Positions 48,672 to 59,150 of a DNA stretch of 64,000 nucleotides are shown here, one piece after another. The notes beneath the pieces are model-generated. The model was not told the origin of the DNA. It searched no databases and saw nothing but the letters and a program-made list of their open reading frames with translations. The stretch lies in NCBI RefSeq assembly GCF_900104085.1, contig NZ_FNLD01000004.1:1-64000 (forward strand), read 5' to 3'. The DNA is from Pseudoxanthomonas sp. CF125 (lineage in GTDB: Bacteria; Pseudomonadota; Gammaproteobacteria; Xanthomonadales; Xanthomonadaceae). Numbering within the stretch: position 1 is the first letter of the stretch; each line of letters opens with the position of its first letter. The translations under genes and the position numbers were made by a program.

Positions 48672-49169
48672 ATGCGCCGCTTCGTTGTCTCCAGCCTGTT
48701 TGCCTTCGCCGCGATTCCAGGCGCCAACGCACTGCCCAACTGCACGGGTAGCACCGTATCGCCGCCGCTGTCCTCGACGCAGACCTTGCTGGCGCCCGTC
48801 GCTCCCGAACTGGCCACCAACACCACGCCGCTGGGCGCGCCCAGCGGCGTCCTGGCGCACGCCTACGACGAAGCGCAGTCGGTCGACCGCGTGCTGCTGC
48901 GGTTGCGGGTACAGGCCTGTCAGAACGTAGCGATGGCGATGCCCGCGCAAAGCGTCGCCAACCCCAACGATCCGGCGGCTTATAAACCAAAGACGGCCTT
49001 CGACAACACGCCCTGGCGTTTCGACATGACCCAGAACGGCAAGCGCATGACCGCCGACGAATTCGATGCCTGGATGAAATCGCGCGGTGTGCGCGTGGTC
49101 AAGGGCGTGCCGCCTGCGGCAACGCCCGCACCGGTCGTGGCTCCGGCCGCAGAGCCGGTAAAGAAGTAA
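48672..49169 (+). CDS. Secreted hypothetical protein (165 aa)
   Basis: No function recognised. An N-terminal signal peptide (MRRFVVSSLFAFAAIPGANA) is followed by two isolated cysteines (PNCTGS and QACQNV), which could form a disulfide in the periplasm. A conserved-looking block WRFDMTQNGKRMTADEFDAWMKSRGVRVVKG (residues 117-147) leads to a low-complexity Ala/Pro tail ending in KK. It has its own promoter and stands alone. Probably a family restricted to Xanthomonadaceae, which I cannot check. Confidence 0.75.
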   Translation: MRRFVVSSLFAFAAIPGANALPNCTGSTVSPPLSSTQTLLAPVAPELATNTTPLGAPSGVLAHAYDEAQSVDRVLLRLRVQACQNVAMAMPAQSVANPNDPAAYKPKTAFDNTPWRFDMTQNGKRMTADEFDAWMKSRGVRVVKGVPPAATPAPVVAPAAEPVKK

Positions 49170-49216
49170 TCCGGCGTTCCGTCGCTTTCGGCGCGGCGCG
49201 CACTCTGTAGTAGCCC

Positions 49217-49978
49217 TTGGCTTCCGCTAACACTCCAAGGCCAACGCCGGGCGCAAGGCATGGGCTCGCGCGCACGCTATCCAAGTTGGGAGTCTGCTCC
49301 CGTACCGAAGCGGCGGCCTGGATATCGGCCGGTCGGGTATCGGTGGATGGGCGGGTGGTCAGGAGCGCGGAATTTCCGGTGGTCAGCGGACTGCATCGTA
49401 TCGCCGTGGACGGCGCGGAAATCGGTCCGGGTCTGCGCCGCTATCTGGCGCTCAACAAACCGCGCGGACTGGTGACCACGGCCAAGGACGAGCACGGCCG
49501 CGACACGGTTTACCGATGCTTCGACGGCGCCGGCCTGGGCTGGATCGCGCCTGTCGGCCGCCTGGATAAAGCCAGCGAAGGGCTGCTGCTGTTCACCAAC
49601 GATCCCGAATGGGCCGCATCCATCACCGATCCGGAAACCGGACCGGACAAGACCTATCACGTGCAGGTCGACCGCATTCCCGATGCCGCCTTGCTCGAGC
49701 ATCTGTCGGCGGGCGTGGCGGCGGAAGGAGAACATCTGCGCGCGAAGTCCGCGCGGATGCTGCGCCATGGGGAAAAGAACGCCTGGCTGGAGATCGTGCT
49801 GGAGGAAGGCCGCAACCGGCAGATCCGCCGCCTGCTGGCCGAATTCGATATCGGCGTGTTGCGTTTGATCCGCATCGCGATAGGCGGCCTGGCTCTGGGC
49901 GAATTGCCCAAGGGGAAGTGGCGAAACCTTTCGGCGGAAGAAGCTGCCGCGTTAGCGCCCGCATCGTCATTGCCGTAG
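49217..49978 (+). CDS. RsuA/RluB/E/F family pseudouridine synthase
   Basis: Modifies a uridine in rRNA or tRNA. The 253-aa protein has an S4 domain at the N-terminus (RTLSKLGVCSRTEAAAWISAGRVSVDG) and the catalytic domain with LNKPRGLVTT and the catalytic aspartate in VGRLDKASEGLLLFTND, then EGRNRQIRRLL. The start must be the TTG at 49217: an in-frame TAG lies at 49211 and there is no later ATG or GTG before the S4 domain. No clear RBS. The TAG stop at 49976-49978 is part of a repeat. Confidence 0.85.
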   Translation: MASANTPRPTPGARHGLARTLSKLGVCSRTEAAAWISAGRVSVDGRVVRSAEFPVVSGLHRIAVDGAEIGPGLRRYLALNKPRGLVTTAKDEHGRDTVYRCFDGAGLGWIAPVGRLDKASEGLLLFTNDPEWAASITDPETGPDKTYHVQVDRIPDAALLEHLSAGVAAEGEHLRAKSARMLRHGEKNAWLEIVLEEGRNRQIRRLLAEFDIGVLRLIRIAIGGLALGELPKGKWRNLSAEEAAALAPASSLP

Positions 49979-50064
49979 GAGCGGCGTAGGAGCGGCGTAG
50001 GAGCGACGTGAGTCGCGATGAAGGTTTATCGGCAAAGCCCCATCGCGACTTACGTCGCTCCTAC
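49975..50064. repeat. GTAGGAGCG repeat: tandem plus inverted element
   Basis: Three tandem 11-bp units of GTAGGAGCGGC (49975-50007, last unit with one change) lead into a 24-bp inverted repeat (49997-50020 with 50041-50064, one mismatch, 20-bp loop). The GTAGGAGCGACG...CGTCGCTCCTAC form is a known widespread palindrome in Xanthomonadaceae and Pseudomonas. Confidence 0.88.
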
Positions 50065-50081
50065 GAAAATATCTACGCCTA

Positions 50082-51296
50082 TCAGCTTTTGATGACGCCC
50101 AGTTCGCGCCCGATCAGGATGAAGGCATCGATCGCGCGGTCCAGGTGTTCGCGCGTGTGCGCCGCGCTCATCTGCGTGCGGATGCGGGCCTGGCCCTTGG
50201 CCACGACCGGGAAGAAGAATCCGATCGCGTAAATGCCTTCCTCCAGCAGCCGCTCGGCGAAGCGCTGCGCTAGCGGCGCGTCGTACAGCATCACCGGGCT
50301 GATGGGATGCACGCCCGGGCGGATGTCGAAACCGGCGGCGGTCATCTTCTCGCGAAAATAGCGGGTGTTGTCCGCCAGTCTTTCGCGCAGCTCGCCTGCC
50401 GAAGAGAGCATGTCGAAGGCCTTGATGCCGGCGGCGACCACGTGCGGGGGCAACGAGTTGGAGAACAGATAAGGACGCGAACGCTGGCGCAGCAGTTCGA
50501 TGACTTCCTTCTTGGCGGTGGTGAATCCGCCCAGCGCCCCGCCCATCGCCTTGCCCAGCGTGCCGGTGACGATGTCGATGCGGTCCAGCACGCCTTTGAC
50601 CTCGGCCGAACCGCGACCGGTCGCGCCCAGAAAACCGGTGGCGTGGCATTCGTCGATATGCACCAGCGCGCCGTATTTCCTCGCCAACGCCGTGATTTCG
50701 TCCAGCGGCGCGATGAAGCCGTCCATGGAGAACACGCCGTCGGTGGTGATCAGTTTGGTCTTGCAGCCCGCCAACTCGGCGGCCTGCAATTGCGCTTCCA
50801 GGTCCGCCATATCGCAATTGGCGTAGCGGAAACGCTTGGCCTTGCACAGGCGCACGCCGTCGATGATCGAGGCGTGGTTGAGGGCGTCGGAGATCACTGC
50901 GTCGTTTTCGCCCAGCAGCGGTTCGAACAGGCCGCCGTTGGCGTCGAAGCAGGCGGCGTAGAGGATGGTGTCCTCGGTGCCGAAGAATTCGGCGATCTTC
51001 GCTTCCAATTGCTTGTGCAGATCCTGGGTGCCGCAGATGAAGCGCACGCTGGCCATGCCGAAGCCATGCGTATCCAGCGCGTCCTTCGCCGCCTGGATGA
51101 TGTCCGGGTGGTCGGCCAGTCCCAGGTAGTTGTTGGCGCAGAAATTCAGCACTTTGCGGCCGTCGGCCAGCTCGATCTCGGCGGACTGGGGGCTGGTGAT
51201 GACGCGTTCGGCCTTGAACAGGCCCTGGGCGCGGATGGCGTCCAGTTCGGCGACGTAATGCTGGGTGAGGCCGGGCTGAGTCTGCGGGTCGGACAT
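50082..51296 (-). CDS. kbl: Glycine C-acetyltransferase (2-amino-3-ketobutyrate CoA ligase)
   Basis: Converts 2-amino-3-oxobutyrate and CoA to glycine and acetyl-CoA, the second step of threonine breakdown after Tdh. The 404-aa alpha-oxoamine synthase has [49 protein letters not shown] and the PLP lysine in [17 protein letters not shown] 51296 gives the family N-terminus. Its partner tdh lies 6.7 kb away on the same strand, with the sulfate operon in between. Confidence 0.95.
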   Translation of the reverse strand: MSDPQTQPGLTQHYVAELDAIRAQGLFKAERVITSPQSAEIELADGRKVLNFCANNYLGLADHPDIIQAAKDALDTHGFGMASVRFICGTQDLHKQLEAKIAEFFGTEDTILYAACFDANGGLFEPLLGENDAVISDALNHASIIDGVRLCKAKRFRYANCDMADLEAQLQAAELAGCKTKLITTDGVFSMDGFIAPLDEITALARKYGALVHIDECHATGFLGATGRGSAEVKGVLDRIDIVTGTLGKAMGGALGGFTTAKKEVIELLRQRSRPYLFSNSLPPHVVAAGIKAFDMLSSAGELRERLADNTRYFREKMTAAGFDIRPGVHPISPVMLYDAPLAQRFAERLLEEGIYAIGFFFPVVAKGQARIRTQMSAAHTREHLDRAIDAFILIGRELGVIKS

Positions 51297-51473
51297 GGCA
51301 AGTCGCACAAGGGGAAAGACTGCCAGTTTAACAATTCGCTGCCCGACCAAGCTCGGCGGTGCCGGGCTTCATGCCGATCCGACATAAGCCGCGTGCCTTA
51401 AGTCATTTCTCCTGGGCAATGTGCATGCGCAGCATCAGCACTCTCCTCCAACTCCCTATTCAGGAATCTATCG

Positions 51474-52925
51474 ATGCCACACCCGACCTCGCGCGCAGTC
51501 GCCAGAACCCGCAGCCCCTGGACTCTGGGCGCGCTGGCCTGCGCGCTGGCGTTTCCGGCGTGGGCGCAGAACACCTTGACCGTGGAGCAACTGCAACAGC
51601 GACTGGAAGCCCTGGAGCGACGGGTGGGCGGGGCGGCTGCGGCCGAGCAGGGGGAGCCGAATCCTGAGCCGGGGCTGGCCGATCTGGACCAGCGCCTGCG
51701 CATCCTGGAGCGCAAACTGGAACTGCAGCAGGAAGAGCAGGTGGCCAAGGCCAAGGAAGCGCCGGTGATCGCGGTCAACGACAAGGGCGCTTCCTTCAAG
51801 TCGGCCAATGGCGACTACGAAATCAAGATCCGCGGCTTGCTGCAAGGCGACGGCCGCTTCTTCCTGGATGGGGTGCCGGCAGGCAACAACGACACCTTCC
51901 TGTTGCGCACCGCGCGGCCGATCATCGAAGGTTCGCTCGGCAAGCTGGTGGGCTTCCGCTTCACGCCGGAATTCGCCGGCGACAGCGCCAGCATCGTCGA
52001 TGCCTATGTGGACCTTCGTTTCGACCCCGCTTATACCGTGCGCGCGGGCAAGTTCACTTCGCCGGTGGGACTGGAGCGCCTGCAATCCTCGTCGGCGTTG
52101 TCCGATGTGGAGCGCGCGCTGCCCAGCGAGCTGGCGCCCAATCGCGATATCGGCGTGCAGCTGCAGGGCGACGTGGCCGAAGGCCGCTTCGGCTACGCGA
52201 TCGGCGTGTTCAACGGCACCGTCGACGGACGCGATGCGGTCACCACCAATCCCGACAACGAGTTCGAATATGCGGGACGCGTGTTCTTCGAGCCGTTCAA
52301 GAACGACGCCAACGCGTTATCGGGTCTGGGCTTCGGCATCGGCGCCAGCGTCGGCGACAAACAGGGCAGCGGCGCCAATTTCCTGCCGCGCTACCGCACG
52401 CCCGGCCAGGTGCAATTCTTCAACTACCGTGCCGCGGCGTTGGCCGACGGACAGCACAGCCGTATTTCCCCGCAGGGTTACTACTATCGCAATGCATTCG
52501 GATTGCTTGCCGAGTACATTGTCTCCAAGCAGGAAGTCAGCATAGGCGGCGTGCGCGAGGAACTGTCGAACAAAGCCTGGCAGGCGACCGCCAGCTACGT
52601 GCTCACCGGCGAGGACGCCAGCTACCGTGGCGTGGTCAAGCCCTCGCGTCCATTCAGTCCGGGCAAGGACGGATGGGGCGCCTTCGAGCTGGTAGGCCGT
52701 TACGGCGTGCTGGAAATCGACGAAGACGCATTCCCGTTGTTCGCCGACCCGGCAGTGTCCGCCAGTGAAGCCTCCTCCTGGACGGTAGGTCTGAACTGGT
52801 ATCTCAGCAGCAACCTCAAACTGGTATTGAACTACCTGCATACCAGCCTGGAAGGCGGCGCAGCGGGTGGCGCCGACCGCGAAGACGAGAAAGCCGTGTT
52901 CACACGCCTGCAAGTAGCCTTCTGA
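51474..52925 (+). CDS. Phosphate-selective porin O/P-like outer membrane channel
   Basis: A 483-aa outer membrane porin. A signal peptide (cleaved near AWAQN) is followed by a coiled-coil region ([17 protein letters not shown] and [19 protein letters not shown], residues 33-90) and a 16-strand-type barrel with [33 protein letters not shown] and a terminal aromatic residue (RLQVAF). OprO/OprP members take up phosphate or polyphosphate. Here it lies 19 bp before sbp, so it may admit sulfate; this is inference from context. Confidence 0.85.
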   Translation: MPHPTSRAVARTRSPWTLGALACALAFPAWAQNTLTVEQLQQRLEALERRVGGAAAAEQGEPNPEPGLADLDQRLRILERKLELQQEEQVAKAKEAPVIAVNDKGASFKSANGDYEIKIRGLLQGDGRFFLDGVPAGNNDTFLLRTARPIIEGSLGKLVGFRFTPEFAGDSASIVDAYVDLRFDPAYTVRAGKFTSPVGLERLQSSSALSDVERALPSELAPNRDIGVQLQGDVAEGRFGYAIGVFNGTVDGRDAVTTNPDNEFEYAGRVFFEPFKNDANALSGLGFGIGASVGDKQGSGANFLPRYRTPGQVQFFNYRAAALADGQHSRISPQGYYYRNAFGLLAEYIVSKQEVSIGGVREELSNKAWQATASYVLTGEDASYRGVVKPSRPFSPGKDGWGAFELVGRYGVLEIDEDAFPLFADPAVSASEASSWTVGLNWYLSSNLKLVLNYLHTSLEGGAAGGADREDEKAVFTRLQVAF

Positions 52926-52944
52926 AAAAACCGGAGCCATTCCT

Positions 52945-53967
52945 ATGAATCTCGCCTCTATCCCATTGCCCCTCCGGACCTTGCTGCTCGCCTTCGGCCT
53001 GACCGTCGCCGCGGGCGCCTTGGCCAAGGACGTGAAGCTGCTCAATGTCTCCTACGATCCCACCCGCGAGCTCTATCGCGATTTCAACGCCGCCTTCGCC
53101 AAGGACTGGCAGCAGAAGAAAGGGCAGAAAGTCGAAATCGAAACCTCGCACGGTGGCTCCGGCAAGCAGGCGCGCGCGGTGATCGACGGACTGGAGGCCG
53201 ACGTGGTGACGCTGGCGCTGGCCTACGACGTGGATTCCATCGCCCAGCGCGCCAAGTTGTTCCCGGCCAACTGGCAGAAGCGCTTGCCCGAGAACAGCTC
53301 GCCGTACACTTCCACCATCGTGTTCCTGGTGCGCAAGGGCAACCCGAAGAAGATCAAGGACTGGCCCGACCTGCTGCGGCCCGGCGTCGCGGTGATCACG
53401 CCCAACCCCAAGACTTCCGGCGGCGCGCGCTGGAACTATCTCGCCGCGTGGGCGTACGGGTTGAAGATTTTCAAGGGAGATGAAGCCAAGACCCGCAACA
53501 TGGTGCGCGCGCTGTTCCGCAACGTGCCGGTACTGGATACCGGCGCACGCGGCTCAACCACCACGTTCGTGCAGAACGGAATAGGCGATGTGCTGCTGGC
53601 CTGGGAAAACGAGGCGTTCCTGTCGATCGAGGAACTGGGCCCGGACAAGTTCGAGATCGTCGTGCCAAAACTGTCGATCCTGGCCGAACCGCCGGTGGCG
53701 CTGGTCGACAAGAACGTCGACAAGCATGGAACCCGCGAAGTGGCGCAGGCCTACCTGCAATATCTTTACTCGCCGGAAGGGCAGAAGATCGCCGCCAAGC
53801 ACTACTATCGTCCGCGCTATCCTCAATATGCCGACCCGGCCGACGTCGCGCGCTTCCCGAAAGTCGAACTGGTGACCATCGACCAGGTATTCGGCTCATG
53901 GGCGCAGGCGCAGGCCAAGCATTTCGCCGAGGGCGGCGTGTTCGACCAGATCCAGTCGGAGAAATAA
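52945..53967 (+). CDS. sbp: Sulfate ABC transporter substrate-binding protein
   Basis: The periplasmic receptor (340 aa) that binds sulfate for import. A signal peptide (cleaved after GALA) precedes [20 protein letters not shown]. The sulfate contacts are in [30 protein letters not shown] and [17 protein letters not shown], both diagnostic of Sbp/Cys[23 protein letters not shown] is the hinge region. Second gene of porin-sbp-cysT-cysW-cysA. Confidence 0.95.
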   Translation: MNLASIPLPLRTLLLAFGLTVAAGALAKDVKLLNVSYDPTRELYRDFNAAFAKDWQQKKGQKVEIETSHGGSGKQARAVIDGLEADVVTLALAYDVDSIAQRAKLFPANWQKRLPENSSPYTSTIVFLVRKGNPKKIKDWPDLLRPGVAVITPNPKTSGGARWNYLAAWAYGLKIFKGDEAKTRNMVRALFRNVPVLDTGARGSTTTFVQNGIGDVLLAWENEAFLSIEELGPDKFEIVVPKLSILAEPPVALVDKNVDKHGTREVAQAYLQYLYSPEGQKIAAKHYYRPRYPQYADPADVARFPKVELVTIDQVFGSWAQAQAKHFAEGGVFDQIQSEK

Positions 53968-54822
53968 TTGGCAGCAAGCTCACCTTTGCCGTCCGCCAAG
54001 CGGGCACGACGCAGTCGCGTGGTGCCCGGTTTTGGTTTGAGCCTGGGCGTCACCCTGACTTGGCTGTCGTTGATCGTGCTGATTCCGCTGGCCGGTTTGC
54101 TGCTGAAGGCCGGCGGCCTGGGCTGGCAGGGTCTGTGGCAGATATGGACCGAGTCACGCGTGCTGGCTGCGTTGAAGCTGAGCTTCGGCACCGCACTGGC
54201 CGCCGCGGCTTTCAATGCGGTGATGGGCACATTGGTGGCCTGGGTATTGGTGCGCTACCGGTTTCCCGGCAAGCGCGTGTTCGATGCGATGATCGACCTG
54301 CCATTCGCCTTGCCCACCGCTGTGGCCGGCATCGCGCTGACCTCGTTGTACGGGCCCAATGGCTGGGTCGGCCGCTGGTTCGAAAGCGTCGGCGTCAAGA
54401 TCGCCTACACGCCGCTGGGCATCACCCTGGCGCTGGTGTTCATCGGCCTGCCATTCGTGGTGCGGGTGGTCCAGCCTGTGCTGTCCGAAGTGGAGCGCGA
54501 GCTGGAGGAAGCCGCCGCGACCCTGGGCGCCAGCCGCTGGCAGGCGGTGCGGCGGGTGATCCTGCCGGCACTGTGGCCGGCGATCGTGACCGGCTTCGGC
54601 CTGGCCTTCGCGCGCGGCGTCGGCGAGTACGGGTCGGTGATCTTCATCGCCGGCAATCTGCCGGGCCTTACCGAAATCGCGCCGTTGCTGATCACTTTCA
54701 GGCTGGACGAATACCAATACGCCGACGCCGCGGCCATCGCCCTGGCGATGCTGCTGCTGTCGCTGCTGATGCTGCTGGCCATCAATGCGCTGCAGGCGAA
54801 GCTCTCACGGCGCGGACGTTAA
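53968..54822 (+). CDS. cysT: Sulfate ABC transporter permease CysT
   Basis: An inner-membrane permease (284 aa) of the sulfate/thiosulfate importer. Six hydrophobic segments are visible. [37 protein letters not shown] and the ABC-contact loop [27 protein letters not shown] (EAA motif) are family traits. It starts with TTG 53968, directly after the sbp stop codon; GGAG lies at 53957-53960. No nearer ATG fits. Confidence 0.92.
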   Translation: MAASSPLPSAKRARRSRVVPGFGLSLGVTLTWLSLIVLIPLAGLLLKAGGLGWQGLWQIWTESRVLAALKLSFGTALAAAAFNAVMGTLVAWVLVRYRFPGKRVFDAMIDLPFALPTAVAGIALTSLYGPNGWVGRWFESVGVKIAYTPLGITLALVFIGLPFVVRVVQPVLSEVERELEEAAATLGASRWQAVRRVILPALWPAIVTGFGLAFARGVGEYGSVIFIAGNLPGLTEIAPLLITFRLDEYQYADAAAIALAMLLLSLLMLLAINALQAKLSRRGR

Positions 54823-54823
54823 G

Positions 54824-55792
54824 ATGAGCGAAGCTATTTCCGCCGTCATCGCCCTGCCGCCCGAGACCCTCTTGGTGACACCCGCCAACGCCCGTCGTAC
54901 CAACGCGACTCCCGCGATCACCGAACCGCGCTGGGTGCAGCTGCTGTTGATCGGCGCCGCGCTGCTGTTCCTGCTCGGGTTCCTGCTGCTGCCGCTGGTG
55001 CTGGTATTCGCCGAAGCGCTGGGCAATGGCGTGCAGGCATTCGTGAATGCGATTACCGAAACCGATGCCCTGGCCGCGATCGAGCTCACCTTGCTGGTGA
55101 CCGCGATCGTGGTGCCGCTGAACCTGGTCTTCGGCATCGCCGCGGCATGGGCGATCAGCAAGCACGAGTTCCGCGGCAAGCGCTTGCTGGTGAGCCTGAT
55201 CGATCTTCCCTTCGCGGTCTCGCCGGTGGTGGCGGGCCTGGTGTTCGTGCTCATCTTCGGCGCGCAAGGCTGGGCCTGGCCGTTGATCGAGGAAGGCTGG
55301 CATTTCGACCTCCCATTGCTGGGCGCAACCACGCTGCAGTTGCCCAAGATCATCTACGCCGTGCCGGGCATCGTGCTGGCGACGGTGTTCGTCACCTTCC
55401 CCTTCATCGCCCGCGAGCTGATGCCGCTGATGGAGCAGCAGGGCACCGACGAAGAACTGGCCGCGTTGAGCCTGGGCGCCAGCGGCTGGCAGACGTTCTG
55501 GCGCGTGACTCTGCCCAACATCCGCTGGGCGCTGCTGTACGGCGTGCTGCTGTGCAGCGCGCGCGCGATGGGCGAGTTCGGCGCGGTATCGGTGGTATCG
55601 GGACATATCCGCGGCCGCACCAACACGCTGCCGCTGCATGTGGAAGCGCTCTACAACGACATCGGCCAGAGCCATGGCGCCGCGTTCGCGGTCGCCTCGC
55701 TGCTGGCCATCACCGCACTGATCACGCTGGTGGTCAAGGCATACCTGGAATGGCGGCATGGCGAATCGCTCGCCGCCAATCATCGTCATTGA
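54824..55792 (+). CDS. cysW: Sulfate ABC transporter permease CysW
   Basis: The second permease (322 aa) of the sulfate importer. The N-terminus is longer than in E. coli (about 35 residues before the first helix). [38 protein letters not shown] and the EAA-type loop [27 protein letters not shown] are diagnostic, as is [31 protein letters not shown] 54824 lies 1 bp after the cysT stop. Confidence 0.94.
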   Translation: MSEAISAVIALPPETLLVTPANARRTNATPAITEPRWVQLLLIGAALLFLLGFLLLPLVLVFAEALGNGVQAFVNAITETDALAAIELTLLVTAIVVPLNLVFGIAAAWAISKHEFRGKRLLVSLIDLPFAVSPVVAGLVFVLIFGAQGWAWPLIEEGWHFDLPLLGATTLQLPKIIYAVPGIVLATVFVTFPFIARELMPLMEQQGTDEELAALSLGASGWQTFWRVTLPNIRWALLYGVLLCSARAMGEFGAVSVVSGHIRGRTNTLPLHVEALYNDIGQSHGAAFAVASLLAITALITLVVKAYLEWRHGESLAANHRH

Positions 55793-55802
55793 GGCCGCAC
55801 CC

Positions 55803-56852
55803 ATGACCATCCGCATCGAAAACCTCAGCAAGCGCTATGGAGACTTCACCGCGCTGGACGACATCAGCCTGAACGTGCGCGATGGCGAATTGCTGGCGCT
55901 GCTGGGTCCCTCCGGTTCCGGCAAGACCACCTTGCTGCGCGCGATCGCCGGCCTGGAACAGGCCGATGGCGGCCGCGTGCTGCTGGGCGGCGAAGACGCT
56001 TCGCAGTTGAGCGTGCAGGCCAGGCGGGTGGGCTTCGTGTTCCAGCACTACGCGTTGTTCCGGCACATGAACGTGCGCGAGAACATCGCTTTCGGCCTGC
56101 GTGTGCGCCGCGGCGAAAAGCGCTGGCCCGACGCGCGCATCCGCGAACGGGTCAGCGAACTGCTCTCGCTGGTGCAGTTGGAAGGACTGGAATCGCGCTT
56201 TCCGTCGCAACTCTCCGGCGGCCAGCGCCAGCGCGTGGCGCTGGCGCGCGCGCTGGCGATCGAACCGCGGGTGCTGCTGCTGGACGAACCCTTCGGCGCA
56301 TTGGATGCGCAGGTACGCCGCGACCTGCGCCGCTGGTTGCGCGAGATCCACGACCGCACCGGACTGACCACCGTGTTCGTCACCCACGACCAGGAAGAAG
56401 CGCTGGAACTCGCCGACCGCGTCGCCATCCTCAACCAGGGCCGCATCGAGCAGTTGGGCAGCCCGGCCGAAACCTACGACGAACCGGCCAGCCCGTTCGT
56501 GTATTCCTTCGTCGGCGCGGTCAATCGGTTGCCCGGGTACTCAACGCAAGGGCGCCTGCAGGTCGCCGGGCTGGATCTGGACCTTCGCGACAAACCGGAG
56601 TTGCAGGGTCCGATCGAACTTTATGTGCGCCCGGAGCATCTGGCGGTGACCGATTCGGGCGATACCTGGCTGGCGACCGTACTGGCCAGCCAGCGCAGCG
56701 GACCCAGGCAGCGGTTGTGGGCGCGTCTGCAGGAAGGCGATGCGGAAGTCGAGGTGGAACTGCCCGGAGGGGCGGGGCTACCGGCCTATCCGACGGGTTC
56801 CCAGATCCGGCTGGCACCATCGCGATTCGGCGTGTTCGCCGCGGAGAAATAG
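55803..56852 (+). CDS. cysA: Sulfate ABC transporter ATP-binding protein CysA
   Basis: The ATPase (349 aa) of the sulfate importer. Walker [10 protein letters not shown] is at residues 35-43, [19 protein letters not shown] is the signature, and [16 protein letters not shown] is Walker [24 protein letters not shown] has the Q-loop. The C-terminal TOBE-like domain starts around [12 protein letters not shown]. Last gene of the run; no obvious terminator follows in the 164-bp gap. Confidence 0.95.
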   Translation: MTIRIENLSKRYGDFTALDDISLNVRDGELLALLGPSGSGKTTLLRAIAGLEQADGGRVLLGGEDASQLSVQARRVGFVFQHYALFRHMNVRENIAFGLRVRRGEKRWPDARIRERVSELLSLVQLEGLESRFPSQLSGGQRQRVALARALAIEPRVLLLDEPFGALDAQVRRDLRRWLREIHDRTGLTTVFVTHDQEEALELADRVAILNQGRIEQLGSPAETYDEPASPFVYSFVGAVNRLPGYSTQGRLQVAGLDLDLRDKPELQGPIELYVRPEHLAVTDSGDTWLATVLASQRSGPRQRLWARLQEGDAEVEVELPGGAGLPAYPTGSQIRLAPSRFGVFAAEK

Positions 56853-56902
56853 TTCCATCTGAAAGCATCCGAAGTTTTGCGAGAACTTTACGGCGCGGAC
56901 AC

Positions 56903-56931
56903 TTGACGACGCGAATGTTGCGTCGCAATAT
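56903..56931 (+). promoter_or_regulatory. Promoter of the TorF-type gene with internal dyad
   Basis: TTGACG at 56903-56908 and CAATAT at 56926-56931, 17-bp spacer. A perfect 6-bp inverted repeat CGACGC/GCGTCG (56907-56925, 7-bp centre) fills the spacer, where a repressor would block polymerase. Confidence 0.5.
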
Positions 56932-57016
56932 CAATTCGGTTAAAAAATCGTGAACCTGCGATTGCGCTTTTGTTTAAACCCGCGCCGAAGCCCACCGTCC
57001 ACTTAGGAGAACCCGG

Positions 57017-57799
57017 ATGAAGCCAGTCAAACTCAGTATTGCCCTAGCGGTCGCGTTGTTGGCGACGCCGTTTGTGTCGTTTGCTCAAGAAGCCGAGGCG
57101 CCTGCCGCCGAAGAAGAGGCTTCGTCGCCTTTCAGCGCCACCTTCGCGGTCACCTCCGACTACGTGTTCCGCGGCGTGTCGCAGACCGATGAAGGCCCTG
57201 CCTTCCAGGCGGGCGTGACCTACTCGGCGCCCTTCGGCCTGTATGCGGGTATCTGGGGCTCCAACGTGGATTTCGGCGATCCGGATCCGGAAGCCGGCAT
57301 TCGCGGCCCGAACTATGAGCTCGACTATTTCGTCGGCTGGAACAAGGACCTGAGCGACGCGTGGAATCTCGATCTCGGCGTGACCCGCTACGCCTACGAG
57401 GACGACAGCAGGTTCTACGGCAACATCAACTACAACGAATACATCGCCAAGCTGACGTGGAGCGGTCCGGTGACGATCGGCGGCATCCTTGCCTATGCCG
57501 ATGACTACGGCAATGCCGATATCGAAGAAGTCTATAGCGGTCTGTCTGCCTCGTACGACATCGGCGAAAGCGGATTCTCGCTGGGCGCCACGACCGGTTA
57601 TACGTCGCTGGAATATCCAAGCGACGGCGGCCGTGTCGATTACTTCGATGGTTCGGTCACGCTCAGCAAGAGCTTCGGTCCGGCCACCGCCACGGTGGGT
57701 TACTACGACACCTTCGGTTCCGATGCCGACGAACTGAAAGATGGTTCGGACATCTACGACGATCGCGTGGCGGTGACCATTACCGTCGCGGTGCCGTAA
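57017..57799 (+). CDS. TorF-family putative porin (TIGR02001-like)
   Basis: A 260-aa outer membrane protein of unknown cargo. The signal peptide ends SFAQ before an Ala/Glu-rich stretch. FSATFAVTSDYVFRGVSQTDEGPAFQAG is the hallmark start of the family, with ANVDF-like GIWGSNVDFGDP next. Alternating aromatic residues suggest a barrel, and the chain ends TITVAVP rather than in an aromatic. AGGAG precedes ATG 57017. Confidence 0.85.
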   Translation: MKPVKLSIALAVALLATPFVSFAQEAEAPAAEEEASSPFSATFAVTSDYVFRGVSQTDEGPAFQAGVTYSAPFGLYAGIWGSNVDFGDPDPEAGIRGPNYELDYFVGWNKDLSDAWNLDLGVTRYAYEDDSRFYGNINYNEYIAKLTWSGPVTIGGILAYADDYGNADIEEVYSGLSASYDIGESGFSLGATTGYTSLEYPSDGGRVDYFDGSVTLSKSFGPATATVGYYDTFGSDADELKDGSDIYDDRVAVTITVAVP

Positions 57800-57831
57800 G
57801 CGGTCGCTACAAACCGCTAGAGCAAAAAAAC

Positions 57832-57859
57832 AGAAGGGCGCCGAAAGGCGCCCTTCTTT
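57832..57859. terminator. Bidirectional terminator with GAAA tetraloop
   Basis: AGAAGGGCGCC, loop GAAA, GGCGCCCTTCT (11-bp stem), with TTT after it on the plus strand and an A run (57824-57830) that gives seven T on the minus strand. It would end both the TorF-type gene and tdh. Confidence 0.88.
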
Positions 57860-57905
57860 GTAGCCGTGCTGGTGAGCGCGGAACCTGCGTCAATTCCAGC
57901 AGCAG

Positions 57906-57925
57906 GTCGGGGCTACGCCCCCGAC
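57906..57925. repeat. Small palindrome GTCGGGG/CCCCGAC
   Basis: 7-bp arms around CTACGC; the GGGGCTACGCCCC core is a frequent intergenic palindrome. It lies between convergent genes. Confidence 0.55.
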
Positions 57926-57970
57926 ACCCGGGAAGGTCGGTTCACGCGTCGGCCACGTAGAGTCAACCGC

Positions 57971-59005
57971 TCAGTTCCAGCTCAATACCACCTTGCCGGC
58001 CTTGCCCGCTTCCATCAGGTCGAAGCCCTTCTGGAAATCGTCGATCGGCATCTGGTGGGTCAGCACCTTGCCCAGCGGAAAACCGCCCAGCACCAGCTGC
58101 GTCATCTTGTACCAGGTCTCGTACATCTTGCGGCCGTAGATGCCCTGCACGGTGAGGCCCTTGAAGATGATGCGGTCCCAATCCACGCCCGCACCCTTGG
58201 GCAGGATGCCCAGCAGCGCGATCTTGCCGCCGTGGTACATGCAATCGAGCATGTCGTTGAAGGCGGTCGGGTTGCCGCTCATTTCCAGGCCCACGTCGAA
58301 GCCTTCCATGTGCAGGTCGGCCATCACGTCCTTCAGCGACTGCTTGGCCACGTTGACCACGCGGGTGGCGCCCATGTCGGCGGCCAGCTTCAGGCGGAAA
58401 TCGTTGACGTCGGTGACCACCACGTTGCGCGCGCCGATGTGCTTGCAGATGCCGGCGGCGATGACCCCAATGGGGCCGGCGCCGGTGATCAGCACGTCCT
58501 CGCCGACCACATCGAATTCCAGCGCGCAGTGCGCGGCGTTGCCGTAGGGATCGAAGAACGCGGCCAGCTCGCTGGGGATCTGGTCGGGAATCGGCCACAG
58601 GTTGCTGGCCGGCATCACCATGTATTCGGCGAAGGCGCCATTGCGGTTCACGCCGATGCCCACCGTGTGCGGGCACAGGTGCGGACGGCCGCCGCGGCAG
58701 TTGCGGCAATGGCCACAGACGATGTGGCCTTCGGCGGAAACGCGCTGGCCCAACGCATAGCCGCTGACGCCCGGACCCATCTCCACGATGCGGCCCACGA
58801 ACTCGTGGCCGATCACCAGGCCCGGTTTGATGGTGCGCTGGCTCCAGTCGTCCCACAGGTAGATGTGCAGGTCGGTGCCGCAGATCGCGGTCTTCTCCAG
58901 CTTGATCAGCACTTCATTGGGGCCGGGCTGGGGCACGGGCACCTGTTCCATCCAGATCCCTTTGCCCGCTTCCCGTTTGACCAGTGCTTTCATCGTTTGC
59001 GCCAT
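57971..59005 (-). CDS. tdh: L-threonine 3-dehydrogenase
   Basis: Oxidises threonine to 2-amino-3-oxobutyrate with NAD, feeding Kbl. The 344-aa zinc-dependent MDR enzyme has the catalytic zinc site at Cys42 ([12 protein letters not shown]) and His67 in GHEFVG. The structural zinc site is in [16 protein letters not shown], and the Rossmann motif is [19 protein letters not shown]. Length matches E. coli Tdh (341 aa). A TATAAT lies 34 bp upstream. Confidence 0.96.
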   Translation of the reverse strand: MAQTMKALVKREAGKGIWMEQVPVPQPGPNEVLIKLEKTAICGTDLHIYLWDDWSQRTIKPGLVIGHEFVGRIVEMGPGVSGYALGQRVSAEGHIVCGHCRNCRGGRPHLCPHTVGIGVNRNGAFAEYMVMPASNLWPIPDQIPSELAAFFDPYGNAAHCALEFDVVGEDVLITGAGPIGVIAAGICKHIGARNVVVTDVNDFRLKLAADMGATRVVNVAKQSLKDVMADLHMEGFDVGLEMSGNPTAFNDMLDCMYHGGKIALLGILPKGAGVDWDRIIFKGLTVQGIYGRKMYETWYKMTQLVLGGFPLGKVLTHQMPIDDFQKGFDLMEAGKAGKVVLSWN

Positions 59006-59039
59006 GACGGTGCAGGCCCTGCCTTGAGAGAGGGCGCGA

Positions 59040-59045
59040 ATTATA
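59040..59045 (-). promoter_or_regulatory. -10 element of tdh
   Basis: TATAAT on the minus strand, 34 bp upstream of the tdh ATG; no convincing -35 in the GC-rich sequence beyond it. Confidence 0.45.
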
Positions 59046-59150
59046 CGCCGCCGCCCATGACCGGCCGTTGGTCCTCCCTGCCATAATCATGGAGTCGCCG
59101 GCAAACAGGCTGGCTACAATCCAAAGTCCATGATCTGCAAGGAATTGCCC

